A stretch of 22,615 nucleotides of DNA from the NCBI GenBank assembly GCA_039819065.1, contig JBCBSS010000136.1, positions 1 to 22,615 of the forward strand, written 5' to 3'. The notes under the pieces were generated by a model, which was not told where the DNA came from, searched no databases, and saw nothing but the letters and a program-made list of their open reading frames with translations. A program made the position numbers and the translations under genes. Source of the stretch: JBCBSS01 sp039819065. GTDB lineage: Bacteria > Bacteroidota > Bacteroidia > Cytophagales > Cyclobacteriaceae. Positions 8,601-16,037 of this stretch are shown here, in pieces; position 1 is the stretch's first letter, and every line of letters begins with the position of its first letter.

Positions 8601-10853
8601 CAGAATGGAGCCCGTGGCATCGTACTGATCGAAAAGAGCTCCGTTCACATAGACAAATTTTCTATCAAGACCAGCCGCCCCGGGTATAGTGCCATCATAA
8701 ACGAAAACGACGTGCGTCCAGTCATCAACATTTACAGGAGAGCTATCGTCACGGAAGTGGCCTGCATCTGTAGTAACACGGCTGTTGACCAAGTTGGTAC
8801 CTCCATCAATACCTAACATATATCTTTCTTGATTGACAGCAGCAGATTTAATAATGAAAGGGGAGTCTCTTGTATTGGCAGGTGCTTTTACCCAAGCCTC
8901 TAGTGTCACCTGATTACCTGTGATATCAATACTTGAACCATTCACGTGAGTGACCGTGATGTGGTCATCAACACCATCGAAGAACCTACCTCTACCGATA
9001 AAACCTTCGGCATCTGTACTACCGTTATTGGCACCATCCTGATCGTTGACCGTCCCATCTTCCAAGCTGTTATCAAGGTGCCAAATGGCAGCAAAATCGG
9101 TATCCCAGGTACTGCTCACAGATTGATCTGCTGTCACACTTGGGTCTCCATAATAAATGAATATCTCTGTATCAGTAGTGTTTGACAAAGATGGAATTCT
9201 CACCCATGCGACCACTTCACCGGTAGATGGGTCATAGTTCTCAAGCTGGTGGTCTAGCTGTGTTGCACCGTCTGCTGCCGTGAAAGCAATGTCATAGCCA
9301 TTGACATTTTGCATACTTCCTCCGTTAGCCACTGTTCTGAAATCGCCACTAGTGAAAGAGAAAAGCATAGGGAAATCGGTTAGTGCCGAACCGCCACAAA
9401 CCTGATCGGCATCAATGGTGATCCGCTTCCTGTTTGCGTAGTTGCCAATGCCATAGGCGGGAACAATATTGACGGTAGCAGTAGAAGATACAACATTAGA
9501 AGTACCACATCCACCAGAGTTGGAAATCAATGCACGATAGAATGTAGTTTGTGTGAGCGTAGGTGTTGTATACGTATTTGTACCATCGCCAGCGCCTCCG
9601 ACTACATTGCTAAATGTCACATTATCCGTTGATTGCTGCCAGTTAATAGTTCCCGATGTATTGCCCGCCAAAGTGATGCTGGTAAGGCCTCCTGACAATA
9701 AAAACTCGTCCATGGCTGTAGTCGTTCCTCCTACTGGCGTAGGTGTACTACAGTTTTCTCTAGCATTTAGATTGACAAAAGAAGCTGGTGCGCTTTGGTT
9801 ATTGTATTCCGTTTCGATCCAGTCGGCCGAGCGAGGTGCATCCGATATTCTTAGTTCATCCATTCTACCCTCATAGAATCTGGCATCGGCTCTACGCCCC
9901 AGATAAATGGGGTCTAAAGGGTCATGTTCTATATTATCAGTAAATGCTACGCTAGTAACAGCTACGGCACCATCTACATATCCGATACGATTACTTCCAT
10001 CATATACACCTACTACATAATGCCACGTATCGGTCAATGGTATGGTTCCGCCATCGGTATTATTTCCACTATCATTTATTCTAACCCGCATGTCAGCAGT
10101 ACCGCCATTGTCATTGACACCAAGCATAAAGCTCTCGTCATTGTTGCCGCCTTTAAGGATGATTCCCTCATCATTATTGAGGCCCGGGCTCACATTTACC
10201 CAAGCACTCATTGTAACGGAATTATCTGTGATTTGAAGTGAAGAAGAGTTCACAACATCGATAAAGTCATCGGCACCATCGAGGTCGAGGCCATTGCCTA
10301 TCTGACCGGCCACCAAATCAGCCGTGGTCATAGTACCGCTTGGTGTACCATGATTAGCAAAACCAGAGTCGTCGAGGATGACGTTGGCTACATCACCGTT
10401 AGGGTCATCTTCCAAGTGCCATACTGCCCTAAATCCATTGGACCAAACATCCGATGTAGATTGATCTGTGGTAATGGCCGCATTGCCATAATAGGCGAAT
10501 ATGGTTTGATCGGCTCCGGTCAAATTGACCTTCACCCAACAGGTCAAGATATCGTTGGTTTCATCATATTGCTGCAGTTCATGATCTAATCTTGTGAAAC
10601 CATCACTATCTGTAAAAACAATATCGAAACCATCGCTTCTGGCCCTGCCTTCAAAGTTGTTAGAGAAATCTGTTCCAGTTATTTGCACTAATACAGGGAA
10701 ATCAGTGTGTGCCCCGGTAACCTGCGCACCTTGAATGGTTATGCTATTTCTAAATTCGTAGTCTGAAAGCCAGTTCTGAGCTTGGGTAGCTGTAATGGCC
10801 ATGAAGAGTAAAAAGGACGTAGCTATCCCCTTAATATTCCTTGCGCCTAACAT
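5652..10853 (-). CDS. Giant T9SS-secreted multidomain protein (3x DUF2341-LamG)
   Basis: This is a 1733-residue secreted protein. A signal peptide covers about residues 1-25 (ending TQA, then Gln). Three homologous modules follow, each a DUF2341-like domain plus a LamG/concanavalin-like domain, at about 33-345, 475-795 and 907-1225. Each ends in a near-identical signature such as GRRALGDDRFFDG, then RSxDW..TE[YF]NNQ. Two Ig/PKD-like linkers (about 365-463 and 812-898, each with WQxSTDNVxF and TTxxRAxxSN) separate modules 1-2 and 2-3. Residues 1238-1400 are a glycine/asparagine-rich beta repeat region starting YWSGGISGDWANANNW. Residues 1545-1640 form a fibronectin-like domain, and about 1650-1733 are the T9SS sorting tail (YPSPNRGN, LSAGIYLVKI, EKIIID). 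The protein should cross the outer membrane by T9SS and be anchored or released. Carbohydrate or surface binding is inferred from LamG. No catalytic domain is evident. Confidence 0.92.
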   Translation of the reverse strand: MLGARNIKGIATSFLLFMAITATQAQNWLSDYEFRNSITIQGAQVTGAHTDFPVLVQITGTDFSNNFEGRARSDGFDIVFTDSDGFTRLDHELQQYDETNDILTCWVKVNLTGADQTIFAYYGNAAITTDQSTSDVWSNGFRAVWHLEDDPNGDVANVILDDSGFANHGTPSGTMTTADLVAGQIGNGLDLDGADDFIDVVNSSSLQITDNSVTMSAWVNVSPGLNNDEGIILKGGNNDESFMLGVNDNGGTADMRVRINDSGNNTDGGTIPLTDTWHYVVGVYDGSNRIGYVDGAVAVTSVAFTDNIEHDPLDPIYLGRRADARFYEGRMDELRISDAPRSADWIETEYNNQSAPASFVNLNARENCSTPTPVGGTTTAMDEFLLSGGLTSITLAGNTSGTINWQQSTDNVTFSNVVGGAGDGTNTYTTPTLTQTTFYRALISNSGGCGTSNVVSSTATVNIVPAYGIGNYANRKRITIDADQVCGGSALTDFPMLFSFTSGDFRTVANGGSMQNVNGYDIAFTAADGATQLDHQLENYDPSTGEVVAWVRIPSLSNTTDTEIFIYYGDPSVTADQSVSSTWDTDFAAIWHLDNSLEDGTVNDQDGANNGSTDAEGFIGRGRFFDGVDDHITVTHVNGSSIDITGNQVTLEAWVKAPANTRDSPFIIKSAAVNQERYMLGIDGGTNLVNSRVTTDAGHFRDDSSPVNVDDWTHVVFVYDGTIPGAAGLDRKFVYVNGALFDQYDATGSILTTPADLLIGRRAIGDDRFFEGTLDELRVSTTARSADWICTEFNNQSSPNTFYTVESAQPCEPPVSGGTATASDLNIFSGESTTISLAGNTGSTIQWQSSTDNVNFADVVGANATTLSTGALAQTTYFRAIVSNGSCQTVSSTASVGIKIRFLDEYSFRKMITIDGSQVSGSSALNGFPLLISVVDPDLATAANKVQNANGFDIVFTTGDGTTRLTQYNEEYDAATGTFIAWVNVDLVPGEDTEIFMYYGNCAATVTDPTNTNTWDSNYVGVWLLNNTLDDATSFNHDSFDNGGTANIAGKIGDARSFSGTNQWLQVANSTDLNNTGTALTLSAWVNRDVDQNDDIGILIKSSNGGNQYQQHLGIEGADVANGRVRTGGTGQSRINGTTTLTPGTWYYITAVYDGAQLRVFTNGIQQNIEATTGNILDSSGDPVLLGRRALGDDRFFDGIIDNARISNVARSNDWVLTEFNNQNDPSSFYTVAAEEVEYYWSGGISGDWANANNWGACQVPAASMDVRIPSQPNDPILDGARTIGALIIESGASVDLNNNDLTLTGDLRNEGAFNQTDGTLTIAGSTQQRISGSNSLTINDLVMNNAAGANFAAGMQVDGTMTLTSGVVGLQDGNLVIGNSGSISGGTSSSFVATTGNGCVTQNNIGAGGRTGGILFPIGTSSTSYTPVTIDNTTGVADDFCIRVCQGFFQEGTCGTGTLVSSEVVDKTWFIDESVVGGSDVSITFQWNGSNELSGFDRSSVNLGHHNGVQWETLATTSAVGSDPYTATAAGVSDFSPFSAGSGASPLPIELLSFIAEEENGKVILTWETASEINNDFFTIERSADGALFEPIRNIDGAGDSNEVLSYEAVDNDPYGGVSFYRIKQTDFDGKFSYSHVEKVTVESDEVLSLSVYPSPNRGNDITVNVNGLAGREIVEIQIIDLVGNLKAIYLTESSRSGILSQQIKVSDLSAGIYLVKISTDLGSATEKIIID
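7177..10757 (-). repeat. Triplicated DUF2341-LamG coding modules
   Basis: Three coding copies of about 0.95 kb lie at roughly 9817-10757, 8469-9431 and 7177-8135. They correspond to the N-terminal, middle and third modules of the giant protein. Copies two and three are closest at their ends: LLIGRRAIGDDRFFEG compared with VLLGRRALGDDRFFDG. Copy one has the diverged YLGRRADARFYEG. Module 3 lacks the Ig-like linker that follows modules 1 and 2, and runs straight into the beta-rich region. Boundaries are estimated by eye from the protein repeats. Confidence 0.75.
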
Positions 10854-10883
10854 TTAAATGTTTCGTTTCCGTTTAGTTTAATT

Positions 10884-10912
10884 CAAAAGTCTGCATTGCG
10901 AGACCTCGCAAT
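10884..10912 (-). promoter_or_regulatory. Promoter with overlapping palindromic operator for the giant T9SS gene
   Basis: Read on the minus strand, TTG (10911-10909) is followed after 17 bases by GACTTTTG (10891-10884), which matches seven positions of TAnnTTTG counting the two free ones. The leader to the ATG at 10853 would be about 25-30 bases. The perfect inverted repeat ATTGCGAG-(2)-CTCGCAAT at 10895-10912 covers the TTG and most of the spacer, a standard position for a repressor site. The palindrome is certain; the promoter assignment is inference. Confidence 0.45.
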
Positions 10913-10957
10913 ATAGTGAGTAATTCTTTTAAGAACACTTATTAATTACATATAATA

Positions 10958-10987
10958 TTGAATTTGTAACCTCTGTTACAAATTCAA
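10958..10987. promoter_or_regulatory. 13-bp perfect inverted repeat in the 10854-11143 gap
   Basis: Bases 10958-10970 and 10975-10987 are exact reverse complements (TTGAATTTGTAAC and its partner) around a CTCT loop. The repeat lies 105 bases upstream of the giant gene and about 155 bases past the amidase stop. There is no T-run on the minus strand after it, so it is a poor classical terminator. It may be a second regulator site for the giant gene or a U-tract-free terminator for the amidase gene. The rest of this 290-base gap is AT-rich with no ORF worth calling. Confidence 0.5.
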
Positions 10988-11143
10988 CCTATACTTCTAA
11001 GTAGTTGATATTGAATTACAAAGCAAAAAACCTTGAATACTAAGAGTTACATGTATAGGTAAGAATAGTACAAAACACATGGTATTTGTAGAAAAATGCC
11101 CTTGTCGGCTTAGGGTAATAACACAGCACCTATCCTATACTCA

Positions 11144-12784
11144 TTATTGGAATCTTTCAGGATGTTTTTCGTCGATGTCGGTAGCGTTTTGATAGGCTTC
11201 AGCTGCGGCCAGAATGGAAGCTTCATCGAATAGATTGCCAATAAATGATATACTAGTAGGGCTTCCTTCTTCATTAAACCCATTAGGGACTACCACACAC
11301 GGATGTCCGCTGAGGTTGGTCATCAGCAATTGGTTGCCACCAAAACTTGGCGTAACGATCACGTCATAGTCTTTCATTATCTGATGCAGGTCTTGAATGA
11401 GCTTGTATCTTAAACGGCTCGCTTGAATGTATTCTACCGCAGGAATGAACCGGGCTGTGCGGAAGAAGTTGGGCCACGCATTCTTCTTCTGGTTGACCAA
11501 AAGGTCATCTTTATTGGTTCTGGTAAGTTCGTCAAAAGCGGCTGCCGCTTCAGCAGATAGAATAATGCTCAGTGGCCTCACGGGTATTTCTTCAGGTAAT
11601 TTGACCTCCTGCAGATTAGCGCCAAGCTTACGCAATACGTCTAAAGTGGCTTTGTCATTGTCTTTATTGCCATAGTCACTGTCAAATAAACCTTTCACAT
11701 AGCCGATCTTCAAAGTAGAGAGGTCGACATTAGGCTTGTAATTGAAAGGAGCATCAACTAAGGTTTGATCCAGGCCGTCTTGACCGTAAATGGTATTAAA
11801 AACTAAAGCACAGTCCTTCGCCGAACGGCATATTGGCCCAATTTTATCCATTGACCAGCTCAATGCCATTGCGCCAGTCCTACTCACTCTACCATAAGTA
11901 GGCCTCAGTCCCGTAACTCCACAACGAGTAGAAGGAGATACGATAGAGCCCCAAGTTTCAGTTCCGATGGAAAAGCCTACCAATCCGGCTGATGTTGCCG
12001 AGGCCGAACCGGCCGAGGAACCACTCGATCCTTGTTCCAGGTTCCATGGATTCTTAGTGACTCCACCATACCATATATCTCCCATGGCCAAGGCTCCTAA
12101 AGTGAGTTTAGCTACGAGCACCGCACCCGCTTCATCCAGTTTCTTAACTACCGTAGCTGTTTCGTTGATCTGCTGATCTTTATATGGCCCTGCGCCCCAG
12201 GTAGTTTTGTATCCATCCAGCGCTAGCAGGTCTTTAATACCGTATGGAATGCCATGCAAAGGTCCTCTGTACTGGCCTGCAGCTATCTCTTCATCCGCTT
12301 TACGGGCTTGTTCCATGGCATCTTCTTCCAGCAGCGTGATCACACATTGAAGTGTATCTCCATACTTTTTAATTCTATCCAGATAGAGTTTCGTCAATTC
12401 CATAGAAGTTAGCTGCCTGCTTTTAATGAGAGAAGCTAATTCTTCCACAGTGTAAAAGGCCAGCTCCTCGTTATTCTCGGGTAAACTGACGGTTTCAGGC
12501 AAAGCCCATGCAATCTCTTCTTGTTGAACAGGCATTTCAAAGCCGACAGGTATAGGGTTGAAAGCAAAAGCCGGTGGTATTTCATTCCCGATTTGCTGCT
12601 CATGCATTGTCTGGTAAGCCTGTATGTTGCCGTCCAAACCTTCTGCCATGGAGTCGCGCTCAGCAGTTGTAAAAGCCAGGTCGTAATAAGATTCTATTGT
12701 CTCGGTGGGTGATTGCTTCGGCTCTGAACAGCCAATCATCAAGATTATAACTACATATGACAGGTAGAAAGTAGCTTTTCTCAT
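11144..12784 (-). CDS. Amidase-signature family lipoprotein
   Basis: This 546-residue amidase signature (AS) hydrolase probably cleaves a C-N amide bond of an unknown substrate. The N-terminus is a lipoprotein signal with lipobox LMIGC (Cys19), so the enzyme is likely anchored in the periplasm or outer membrane. About 85 residues of non-family sequence follow before the AS domain begins near residue 110. Catalytic residues are visible: Lys184 in GIPYGIKDL, the Ser253/Ser254 pair in QGSSGSS, and nucleophile Ser280 in GTETWGSIVSPS. The usual motif is GTDxGGSIRxPA, so Trp278 replaces a Gly in the oxyanion loop and Val282 replaces Arg. The segment between the two serine motifs is about three residues longer than usual. 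The gene diverges from the DinB-family gene across 109 bases. It is not a GatA subunit, because it is exported and has no gatB/gatC neighbours. Confidence 0.9.
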   Translation of the reverse strand: MRKATFYLSYVVIILMIGCSEPKQSPTETIESYYDLAFTTAERDSMAEGLDGNIQAYQTMHEQQIGNEIPPAFAFNPIPVGFEMPVQQEEIAWALPETVSLPENNEELAFYTVEELASLIKSRQLTSMELTKLYLDRIKKYGDTLQCVITLLEEDAMEQARKADEEIAAGQYRGPLHGIPYGIKDLLALDGYKTTWGAGPYKDQQINETATVVKKLDEAGAVLVAKLTLGALAMGDIWYGGVTKNPWNLEQGSSGSSAGSASATSAGLVGFSIGTETWGSIVSPSTRCGVTGLRPTYGRVSRTGAMALSWSMDKIGPICRSAKDCALVFNTIYGQDGLDQTLVDAPFNYKPNVDLSTLKIGYVKGLFDSDYGNKDNDKATLDVLRKLGANLQEVKLPEEIPVRPLSIILSAEAAAAFDELTRTNKDDLLVNQKKNAWPNFFRTARFIPAVEYIQASRLRYKLIQDLHQIMKDYDVIVTPSFGGNQLLMTNLSGHPCVVVPNGFNEEGSPTSISFIGNLFDEASILAAAEAYQNATDIDEKHPERFQ

Positions 12785-12893
12785 AGCGCAGGTTCTTTGG
12801 AATTGAGGTGGAATATACAGTGCTTTTTTAATTATTAAAACCTGATTATGATGGAGGCTCTAAACGTGTATATTTTATTATCTTTAGGCCATT

Positions 12894-13358
12894 ATGAGAA
12901 AGCACTTCCGCAAACTATTCAAGTATAACAATTGGGCCAATCAAAAATACCTGATCTGTCTTGAGCAGGAGGACCTGAAGAGTGAAAGAGCAATAGAATT
13001 GTATGGACACATCATTTCGGCTCAAATCATTTGGTTATTGCGCATCAAGGGACTACCCACTTCTCCATTTCCTATTTGGGAGAAATACAAGATACGCGAG
13101 TTGAAAACCATGACGGAGGAAAGTATGGAGAACTGGTTAGACTATATGGAAGAACACCGCTTCGAAACCTTTGAGGAAATGGTATTCTACACCAACAGCA
13201 AGGGCAAGAAATACGAGAATACTATCGGGGAGATCATTACGCACGTCATTACGCACGGTACATATCATAGGGCACAGCTAGCGCAGCTATTCCGGCAAGC
13301 AGGATTAGAGCCACCTCGTACTGACTTTATTGCTTTCGCCCGGGAGCCCCAATTGTAA
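12894..13358 (+). CDS. DinB family protein
   Basis: This 154-residue protein fits the DinB/YfiT-like four-helix metal-binding fold. It opens with LFKYNNWANQKYL, typical of the family. The likely metal-binding triad is His39 (GHIISAQ) with His121 and His125 in THGTYHRAQLAQLFRQAG, the strongest family motif. Such proteins are cytoplasmic; several act as thiol-dependent transferases (bacillithiol or mycothiol S-transferases), while others have no known activity. The substrate cannot be inferred here. It ends GLEPPRTDFIAFAREP, a common closing motif (DF..F). The gene is divergent from the amidase and shows no operon partner. Confidence 0.88.
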   Translation: MRKHFRKLFKYNNWANQKYLICLEQEDLKSERAIELYGHIISAQIIWLLRIKGLPTSPFPIWEKYKIRELKTMTEESMENWLDYMEEHRFETFEEMVFYTNSKGKKYENTIGEIITHVITHGTYHRAQLAQLFRQAGLEPPRTDFIAFAREPQL

Positions 13359-13467
13359 ACAAGCAAATCTAAGCTGATGAAGGGTTAGGGTTTTAAGTTG
13401 TTGCACCTTAGTTTCCTTTGTAGTTGAAACAAAAGAAAAAAGGCCAAAAAATAAACCCAATAGTGGA

Positions 13468-13698
13468 TTAAGCCCGTCTATAGTAGCCCATAATGGTTAC
13501 CATGAAAAAAATTAATGTGATTAGTAGCCAGTTGACCAGTACAATGTTACTGGCTAAAAGCTGGCCTTGATATCGTAACACTAATGCCTCTAGCAGCCAC
13601 ATGACCAATATGAATGCTAGGAACTTTCTTTTAATGGTTCTAAACGCATACTTCCAAAATCCGCTACTGTATCCAGCCATAGTATAAATTGACGACAT
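13468..13698 (-). CDS. Small membrane protein of unknown function
   Basis: This 76-residue protein has two strong hydrophobic helices (about residues 27-43 and 52-71) separated by a short loop with RYQGQ, plus a basic segment (RTIKRKF) just before the first helix, suggesting a cytoplasmic N-terminus. It ends in GYYRRA. I do not recognise the family. A second ATG at 13680 would give a 70-residue form starting MAGYSSGF and is equally possible. It converges with the DinB-family gene across 109 bases and diverges from the lipoprotein gene at 13870. Confidence 0.55.
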   Translation of the reverse strand: MSSIYTMAGYSSGFWKYAFRTIKRKFLAFILVMWLLEALVLRYQGQLLASNIVLVNWLLITLIFFMVTIMGYYRRA

Positions 13699-13705
13699 TT
13701 AACAT

Positions 13706-13744
13706 GTGTGCTTTCACACCTACTATGCTTTAGACTTTCTAAAG
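13706..13744. promoter_or_regulatory. Two short perfect inverted repeats upstream of the 76-residue gene
   Basis: GTGTG-(4)-CACAC lies at 13706-13719 and CTTTAGA-(3)-TCTAAAG at 13728-13744, both perfect. They are in the divergent gap between the small membrane protein and the lipoprotein gene, where operators or leader hairpins would be expected. No complete promoter match was found next to them. Confidence 0.3.
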
Positions 13745-13831
13745 TGGTAAAAGCTTAATGATATCTCGAAAATAAGTGATAATACTGACGAGGAAGATGT
13801 TCATTTCTTGGTGATAAAGGTAACTTTATAT

Positions 13832-13847
13832 CCTAATTGCGATTAGG
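13832..13847 (+). promoter_or_regulatory. Leader hairpin ahead of the lipoprotein gene
   Basis: CCTAAT-(4)-ATTAGG is a perfect 6-bp inverted repeat ending 22 bases before the ATG at 13870. TAACTTTA (13821-13828), one base short of the TAnnTTTG consensus, lies just upstream, so the hairpin may fall at the start of the transcript. There is no TTG at usual spacing. Confidence 0.3.
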
Positions 13848-13869
13848 TAATTTCTATCAATATTCAATC

Positions 13870-14499
13870 ATGAAAATCCTTAGTTATTCTATAATTATCA
13901 GCTTAATATTATCAAGTTGTAACACGGCTAAGACAGAATTATCTGCCGAAGAGGTAGAGGCTTTACAGCAGCAATATGCCGATGTTTTCAAGCCTTTGGA
14001 TGGTGTTTGGAGAGGGCAGTTTTACGTTTATTCTGATCCGAATGGACAAACTTCTGCGGAGTCCGCCCAACCCAAGAATATTGATCTGTCCACCTTGGTA
14101 AGCCTTAACCTGAAAAACCAATTTGTGATTGATGTAGAGCAACGTTATACATCAGATAACCCGTGGTATCAGCGTGTTGAGATTAAGGATACCTACCTGA
14201 AAGATGGGCAGGAACAAGTGGTGAAAAGTAGCGGTGTTAATAAAGTAGAAGAAGGCAAATTGCTTTGTATCGTCAATAAACCGGACGACCAAATCATTCA
14301 TTCCGGCGCATGGGATGGGAAGAATACCATTACTTGGGAAAGAGATATTAGAGAACCTCTCAAGATAGAATTCTTCTCTGAAACAGTAACAGACAGTGCT
14401 TACACCATAGTCGGTTGGGGCTACTATGGCACTGACAATCCTGAACTAAACCCTAAAACATGGTTTTTTGGGGACTATAAGCGCGTGTTTGAAGATTAA
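13870..14499 (+). CDS. Hypothetical lipoprotein
   Basis: This 209-residue protein has a clear lipoprotein signal (MKILSYSIIISLILSSC, acylated Cys17). The mature part starts with a short helical segment (residues 22-42), then a strand-rich body with DGVWRGQFYVY near 44-54 and repeated Trp/Tyr-rich strands, ending WFFGDYKRVFED. The pattern (GxWxG opening, antiparallel strands) resembles calycin or DUF1579-like barrels, but I do not assign a family. The frame is open to an ATG at 13837; the ATG at 13870 is chosen because it puts the leader and lipobox at the N-terminus. Its stop codon overlaps that of the convergent DUF4349 gene. Confidence 0.7.
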   Translation: MKILSYSIIISLILSSCNTAKTELSAEEVEALQQQYADVFKPLDGVWRGQFYVYSDPNGQTSAESAQPKNIDLSTLVSLNLKNQFVIDVEQRYTSDNPWYQRVEIKDTYLKDGQEQVVKSSGVNKVEEGKLLCIVNKPDDQIIHSGAWDGKNTITWERDIREPLKIEFFSETVTDSAYTIVGWGYYGTDNPELNPKTWFFGDYKRVFED

Positions 14500-15425
14500 G
14501 CCTTTTTTAAGCTTCCTTTTTTCCAGATTCTTCTAGCCCATGCCAGCAATACAATGGCAATAAGGGTTAATGGCCAGGCAGTTACCAGACCTAAGATGAA
14601 ACGCAAAAAAGAGTTCCAGCCGTTACTAAACCCTGCAATTAATTTGGTTCCAAAACCCTTATCGGGTGCTTCGGCAATCACATCTTTGTTTTCATAGATA
14701 TAAAGCGTAATAGTGCTTAACGAAACTTGATTTTCAAGATATACCAACCTCCCCTGTTTGGCTTCAATCTCCTCCCTGATCTTCCGTAATTGATCTTGCA
14801 CTTTAAGGATTTCTTCAACCGTCTTAGCTTTTTTAAGGATTTGAAGATATTGGTTTTCTGCTTCCATTTTTGTTTTCAGACGAGTATTAAGGTCTATAAA
14901 CTCTTCGGAGACGTCGTTTGTGTTGATACTTTTCCTTTTAATGAAAATGGCTTCTTTAACCAATTCATCCATCAAAGAATCCATCATTTCTGCTTTTACA
15001 CGAATACTGACATTTGCAAATTTCTGATAAGCATCTTCTTGCTGATCAGAAGAAGCTATGTAGGCGCCATACTTGGTTAACGACTGGTCTATGTTGTTCA
15101 GTGATTTCTCCAAATGCTCTACTTGAAAGCCTACCCATCCTACTTTGATGATTTTTCTTTCGGTATTTTCTATTGGACTGGGTTGGTTCGTCAGAGGAGG
15201 AGTAAAACTAGCATCCTGGGCAGCAAAATTAAGTTGAACATTGCCCGTTTGGTCGTTCGATTCGTACAATATAGAGTTGAAGTCTACGTCGCCGGAAGGG
15301 TTGTTATCGAGGTCGTAAAATCCATTTGGTGAATTGATCCCGTCGATTATTCGGTCTTCTGCAGCTCTTTGCTGGCAACTCAAGAGCGTAATGCATATTA
15401 AAATAGGTGCGATCAAATGTTTCAT
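14496..15425 (-). CDS. DUF4349 domain lipoprotein
   Basis: This 309-residue protein has a lipoprotein signal with LLSC (Cys17), a low-complexity Asn/Asp-rich stretch (residues 28-85), and a DUF4349 domain at about 90-298. The domain shows its usual parts: a strand pair (KIIKVGWVGFQV), the VSIRVKAEMMDSLMDEL segment, a central coiled coil (about 170-230, including LKTKMEAENQYLQILKKAKT and DQLRKIREEIEAKQG), then LENQVSLSTITLYIYE. A C-terminal membrane helix at about 274-296 is followed by a basic tail. With a lipid anchor at one end and a helix at the other it would be held at a membrane, the coiled coil lying outside the cytoplasm. The function of the family is unknown. It lies 57 bases downstream of the 143-residue secreted protein and may share its transcript. 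Confidence 0.88.
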   Translation of the reverse strand: MKHLIAPILICITLLSCQQRAAEDRIIDGINSPNGFYDLDNNPSGDVDFNSILYESNDQTGNVQLNFAAQDASFTPPLTNQPSPIENTERKIIKVGWVGFQVEHLEKSLNNIDQSLTKYGAYIASSDQQEDAYQKFANVSIRVKAEMMDSLMDELVKEAIFIKRKSINTNDVSEEFIDLNTRLKTKMEAENQYLQILKKAKTVEEILKVQDQLRKIREEIEAKQGRLVYLENQVSLSTITLYIYENKDVIAEAPDKGFGTKLIAGFSNGWNSFLRFILGLVTAWPLTLIAIVLLAWARRIWKKGSLKKA

Positions 15426-15482
15426 AATTAGTGGTTGTGTTATTAGAATTGTACCTGAATAACTGACAGAGCCTATGTCTCA

Positions 15483-15914
15483 TTAATAATAGTCCAGCAA
15501 GAGAAATTCATCTTCACTCCTGCTATTAACCCCTCTTATGGCGGCAAAAATCGGAGTCGTATTACCAGCTGGTTCCAGTGGTAAATGGCCTAGATTATCT
15601 ACTGCCGAAAAACTAACTTGGTCGACATTGCCTCCGCTTAACGGTCGAATATTTTCAGTTGCTGGATCGACACCTCCTATCATGGTTATTTCGCTCAATG
15701 TAGAAACGCGTAAAGTTGCTCCCTCTTTGTTCAGATCATATACTGCCTTGACAGTTTTGTCATCACTCTTAGCAACTTTGCTGGTTTTAAGCAGAGTAGC
15801 ACCACTTGGAGGAGGAGACGTCATCTCTTCTTTGATTATTCTATAAGCCTGGCTATCATGAGCGATAAAGCTCATTATGGTGAGGGTCAATACTGCGGCA
15901 AACATTCTTATCAT
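15483..15914 (-). CDS. Hypothetical secreted protein
   Basis: This 143-residue protein has a signal peptide (hydrophobic residues 4-18, cleavage likely after DSQA at 20-23). The mature 120 residues are Thr/Ser/Val-rich with a Pro-rich patch (SPPPSG), no cysteine and no motif I recognise. It ends in a very acidic, aromatic tail (EDEFLLLDYY). It may head a two-gene unit with the DUF4349 lipoprotein. It diverges from polA across 123 bases; an upstream-open polA frame overlaps its first codons but that extension is not used. Confidence 0.65.
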   Translation of the reverse strand: MIRMFAAVLTLTIMSFIAHDSQAYRIIKEEMTSPPPSGATLLKTSKVAKSDDKTVKAVYDLNKEGATLRVSTLSEITMIGGVDPATENIRPLSGGNVDQVSFSAVDNLGHLPLEPAGNTTPIFAAIRGVNSRSEDEFLLLDYY

Positions 15915-16037
15915 AGGTGCTATATGTTCTTAATCATTAGGATGGTTTTGACTGGCCAATTCCATAATCTTGATGGTAGAAAAAAGTCACAAAGGTCAAA
16001 TGGTCGATTGGATTTCATTTTTTATACCTTTATGATC

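Noticed and set aside
6067..10589. Many plus-strand frames opposite the giant gene
   Set aside because: They are shadows of a repetitive coding strand; none shows a leader, domain or start context, while the minus-strand frame is continuous with clear domains.
13407..13440. Imperfect stem with A-rich tail between the DinB gene and the 76-residue gene as a terminator
   Set aside because: The stem has a mismatch and the T-run is not positioned after it on either strand in the usual way.
16020..16034. polA promoter at TACCTTTA
   Set aside because: The nearest TTG is only 14 bases upstream and the RNA start would fall inside the coding region, so it does not fit.
15858..16037. Upstream extension of the polA frame
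   Set aside because: It overlaps the start of the secreted 143-residue gene and adds residues not found in the family; the polymerase sequence proper starts at MSKPDKK.
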